From CAZXWK01 sp964644675 (GTDB taxonomy: Bacteria; Actinomycetota; Coriobacteriia; Anaerosomatales; JAAXUF01): a stretch of DNA of 33,460 nt. A program made the position numbers and the translations under genes. Below, one piece after another: positions 31,269 through 33,460 of this stretch. Under the pieces are notes generated by a model. It did no database searches. It was not told where the DNA came from and saw only the letters and a program-made list of their open reading frames with translations. How positions within the stretch are numbered: the first letter of the stretch is position 1; each line of letters opens with the position of its first letter. The stretch covers positions 1 to 33,460 of the forward strand of contig CAZXWK010000024.1 in the NCBI GenBank assembly GCA_964644675.1. The letters are read 5' to 3'.

Positions 31269-31293
31269 GATAACTGACGCTGTGTAAGTTATC
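31269..31293. promoter_or_regulatory. Probable TetR operator
   Basis: GATAACT (31269-31275) and AGTTATC (31287-31293) form a perfect 7-bp inverted repeat with an 11-bp spacer, ending one base before the TetR ribosome-binding site. It is AT-rich against a GC-rich background. A weak minus-strand promoter (TTGCAC, 17 bp, TAACTT) would place its -10 inside the site. Confidence 0.62.
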
Positions 31294-31473
31294 GCATCAC
31301 GCGAGGATGTGCAACCCCCGTTTATCTGCTTGCTTACGCAATCTCAGATGGGTGACGCGCTGTCGGTTATCGCGCAAGCGGGCGGCGACGCCCGGAACGC
31401 GGCGCGAGACCGAGCTCCCGTCTGGGTACCTGTTCGGGAGAAGACCGGTCCCCTCTGGACGGAGCGCACACCC

Positions 31474-31980
31474 ATGGCGTCAGCGAAGCAGATCTACCTG
31501 TACGGCGGCGCGTACGACAACGTCGACGACGCCAAGGAGGACCTCCACCGCGTCAAGGACCTGCACCACCAGAAGCACATCGGCCGCTACGACGCGGTCG
31601 TGATCTCGAAGGACGAGGACGGCGGCGTCAAGGTCGTCGACGTCGACGCCACCGTCCGCGGCTCCGGCGCGCGCAACGGCGCACTCGCGGGCGGCGCGCT
31701 CATGGTGATCTTCCCGCCCTCGGTGATCGTGGGTGCCGCCGCCGGTGCCATCGCGGGCGCGGTCGCCAACAACCTGAACAAGCGCGTCGGGCGCGGCGAC
31801 GCCGAGAAGCTCGCGCAGCTGCTCGAGCCCGGCGAGACCGGCATCCTGGTGGCCGTCGAGGACGTCGAGGAGGCCTACGGCAGCGCCGTCCTGCACAAGG
31901 CGAAGCGCTGGAACGTGGTCGCAACCGATGCCGATGCCGACGTCGTCGAGGCCGCGCTCGAGGCGGCCGCGCAGGACTGA
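31474..31980 (+). CDS. DUF1269-like membrane-associated protein
   Basis: A 168-aa protein. The N-terminal half is soluble (IYLYGGAYDNVDDAKEDLHR, AVVISKDEDGGVKVVDVDAT). The middle is a Gly/Ala-rich hydrophobic stretch of about 35 residues (ALAGGALMVIFPPSVIVGAA, then AGAIAGAVANNLNK) resembling a glycine-zipper membrane hairpin. The C-terminus is helical (LEPGETGILVAVEDVEEAY, VVEAALEAAAQD). This layout is that of DUF1269/DUF6325-like proteins, whose function is not established. I choose ATG 31474 with GGAG at 9 nt; an in-frame ATG at 31309 would add 55 residues without family character. Confidence 0.82.
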   Translation: MASAKQIYLYGGAYDNVDDAKEDLHRVKDLHHQKHIGRYDAVVISKDEDGGVKVVDVDATVRGSGARNGALAGGALMVIFPPSVIVGAAAGAIAGAVANNLNKRVGRGDAEKLAQLLEPGETGILVAVEDVEEAYGSAVLHKAKRWNVVATDADADVVEAALEAAAQD

Positions 31981-31983
31981 GGC

Positions 31984-32003
31984 CTCGGCGAACACACGCC
32001 GAG
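31984..32003 (+). terminator. Hairpin after the DUF1269-like gene
   Basis: CTCGGCG-AACACA-CGCCGAG is a perfect 7-bp stem with a 6-nt loop, starting 4 bp after the stop codon. It is well placed for a terminator; no T-run follows, so it would be of the GC-rich, U-poor kind common in high-GC bacteria. Confidence 0.5.
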
Positions 32004-32085
32004 ACGACTCGCCCGACGACCCGACCCGGCGTGACGCCAGGGTAGGTACTCCTTGCACGCCCCGTCCGACCCGAGGAGCCCCACC

Positions 32086-32619
32086 ATGCTCACCAGAGAA
32101 GAAGCCACCGCGAAGAGCGACACCGCCATCGAGTTCAGCCGCGTCTTCGACGCCCCGCGCGAACTCGTCTTCCGCGCCTGGACCGAGCCCGAGCTCTACG
32201 CCCAGTGGTTCGCGCCCGAGCCCTTCACCACGCCCATCGCCGAGATCGACCTGCGCCCCGGCGGCCGCTTCAAGCTCGTCATGCGCGACCCCGACGGCAA
32301 GCTGTACCCCAGCACCGGCGAGTACCTCGAAGTCGACGCGCCCGAACGCTTCGTCGCCACCGACTCCATCGCCGAGATGCCCGCTGACTTCCCTGAGACG
32401 CTGAACGCACTGCGCGGCGTGCCGGCCGACACGCCGATCGCCGACGGCGTCACGACGGTGACGTTCGAGGACCTGGGCGACGGCCGGACCAAGATCACCT
32501 TCCACGAGGAGTGGGAGTCGAAGGAGGTCAGGGACGCCTACGTCGGGATGCAGATGGTCGAGGGCCTCGACATGACGCTCGACCACCTGGAGCGGCTGTT
32601 GCCGGAGTGGCAGGCGTAG
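32086..32619 (+). CDS. SRPBCC/AHSA1-family protein
   Basis: A 177-aa START-like (activator of Hsp90 ATPase homologue 1) domain protein: EFSRVFDAPRELVFRAWTEP, QWFAPEPFTTPIAEIDLRPG, STGEYLEVDAPERFVATDS and the C-terminal helix YVGMQMVEGLDMTLDHLERL. The fold forms a hydrophobic ligand pocket; the role in bacteria is generally unknown. The start at 32086 is placed by GAGGAG at 32072-32077. The 10-mer GGGTAGGTAC at 32040-32049 lies 36 bp upstream, also seen before the VOC gene. The stop is 4 bp from the convergent methyltransferase stop. Confidence 0.91.
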   Translation: MLTREEATAKSDTAIEFSRVFDAPRELVFRAWTEPELYAQWFAPEPFTTPIAEIDLRPGGRFKLVMRDPDGKLYPSTGEYLEVDAPERFVATDSIAEMPADFPETLNALRGVPADTPIADGVTTVTFEDLGDGRTKITFHEEWESKEVRDAYVGMQMVEGLDMTLDHLERLLPEWQA

Positions 32620-32623
32620 GCGG

Positions 32624-33460
32624 CTAGACGCCCGCCACCTCGCCTAGCCGATAGCGCACGGTGTACTGGATGCGCCGCAGCCACTCGACCCTGCCCATCG
32701 CGCGCATCCAACCCAGGGTGGGCTCGTCCTCGTCGAAGTACGTCCAGTCCCCCAGGAACTCGATGCCCGGCGCCCACGCCTCGAACTGCCGAGGATCGTC
32801 CACGCCAAAGGAGTAGGTGACGTTCTCGGACAGGCTGAACTGGCGCCGGTACTTGCCGCGTCCCCACGGGCTGTTCAGCATGCGCACGGCCTGCGTGCTC
32901 GCGACCTCGGCGATGAGTTCGGAGCCTGCGAAGCGATCGCGTAGCGCCACGACCAGCGCACGCACGTCGTCTGGCGGCAGGTACATGAAGAGCCCCTCAG
33001 CGACGAAGAGGAACTTGTGCCCGGGCTCGTCGGGTAGCTGGTCGAACCAGCTCGGGTCGAGCGCCGAGCACGCGATGAAGCGCATGCGCTCCGTCTCGGC
33101 GAGGAACTTGCGACGCAGCGCGATGACCTCGGGCAGGTCGAGGTCGAAGAAGCGTGCGGTGCCGTTGTCGACTCGGCGCCGGCGATCGTTCAGGCCGCAT
33201 CCCAGGTTGACGACGATGCCGTCCGGCTCGCGATCGAGGAACTCGGCGACGTAGCGATCGAACTGGCGGATCCTGAGCGACATGCTCGTGAGCAGCGTGC
33301 CGGGGAGCTTGCCGGCCGCCAGTCGGCGGAACAGCTTCTTGTCGCTCGAGGCGAAGTAGCCGTTGAGCTCCTGCGTCAACGCGACCGCGCCCTCGTCCAC
33401 CATCACCGGATGCGCGCGCTGCGATTCGAGCGCGAGCGAGTACAGCGGCAGGAACAGCGT
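32624..33460 (-). CDS. LCMT-family (leucine carboxyl methyltransferase-like) SAM methyltransferase, 5' partial
   Basis: The frame is open to the edge of the window: the first visible residues are TLFLPLYSLALESQRAHPVM, the family's usual N-terminal region, so the GTG at 33406 is internal. Visible length is 278 residues. The SAM-binding motif is GIVVNLGCGLNDRRRRVD, followed by RFFDLDLPEVIALRRKFL and FLFVAEGLFMYLPPDDVRAL, typical of the LCMT/PPM O-methyltransferase family. In bacteria these act on small molecules or polyketide-like carboxylates; the substrate is unknown. It is convergent with the SRPBCC gene (4 bp between stops). Confidence 0.92.
   Translation of the reverse strand, partial: TLFLPLYSLALESQRAHPVMVDEGAVALTQELNGYFASSDKKLFRRLAAGKLPGTLLTSMSLRIRQFDRYVAEFLDREPDGIVVNLGCGLNDRRRRVDNGTARFFDLDLPEVIALRRKFLAETERMRFIACSALDPSWFDQLPDEPGHKFLFVAEGLFMYLPPDDVRALVVALRDRFAGSELIAEVASTQAVRMLNSPWGRGKYRRQFSLSENVTYSFGVDDPRQFEAWAPGIEFLGDWTYFDEDEPTLGWMRAMGRVEWLRRIQYTVRYRLGEVAGV

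Noticed and set aside
31309..31473. N-terminal extension of the DUF1269-like protein from an ATG at 31309
   Set aside because: The added residues show no family character, and a ribosome-binding site stands before the ATG at 31474.
1..33460. Mobile element, phage, CRISPR or tRNA genes
   Set aside because: No transposase, integrase, terminal repeats, regularly spaced repeats or cloverleaf was seen, and base composition is uniform across the window.

Overview
The window is a very GC-rich, densely packed bacterial segment. Third codon positions are almost all G or C, GTG starts are frequent, and many genes share ATGA or GTGA stop/start overlaps. Together with the gene families present, this points to a high-GC Gram-positive, most likely an environmental Actinomycetota. 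A motile Coriobacteriia-type lineage is my best guess, but that is inference: no rRNA or other marker gene is present. Three runs of exactly 100 N (4916-5015, 26283-26382, 30462-30561) look like nominal scaffold gaps in a draft or metagenome assembly. I see no tRNA, rRNA, CRISPR array, insertion sequence, phage gene or attachment site.

Layout. 1-4287: the 3' part of a PAS/GAF/SpoIIE-type phosphatase, a SAM methyltransferase, and a membrane-fused spermidine-synthase-like protein. 11310 down to 4271 (minus): a compact chemotaxis operon, STAS - cheY - cheA - MCP - cheW - cheR - cheB, with a possible sigma-28-like promoter. 11590-18709: housekeeping and accessory genes, namely RidA, an Ala-rich helical protein, two ACT-only proteins, an RlmA-type rRNA methyltransferase, DUF2239, a patatin phospholipase, a YdeI-like protein, an ICMT-like membrane methyltransferase, a VOC protein and a GNAT acetyltransferase. 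A good sigma-70 promoter with a palindrome in its spacer precedes DUF2239.

18753-23466 (minus): a two-component system (OmpR-type regulator and membrane histidine kinase) followed by a three-gene ABC-2 exporter with two different permeases. This is the architecture of lantibiotic-immunity (LanFEG) and antimicrobial-peptide defence modules. Both the exporter promoter and the regulator promoter carry direct repeats with an exact 11-bp period sharing a 16-bp core, a probable binding site of this response regulator. A type-II P-type ATPase lacking most Ca2+ ligands (23569-26282) lies just upstream on the same strand, and a metallophosphoesterase (26383-27213) diverges from it across a gap.

31252 down to 27210 (minus): a probable TetR-autoregulated operon, TetR - alpha/beta hydrolase - ABC ATPase - ABC permease - Cys-based phosphatase, with a perfect 7-bp inverted repeat in front of TetR. 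31474-33460: a DUF1269-like membrane protein, an SRPBCC/AHSA1 protein and an LCMT-family methyltransferase that runs off the window.

The most interesting material is regulatory: the four-copy 11-bp repeat array at the ABC promoter and its partner at the regulator gene, the DUF2239 promoter/operator, and the TetR operator. No clearly new multi-gene system is proven here. The TCS-exporter cassette with its neighbouring unusual ATPase is the best candidate for follow-up.
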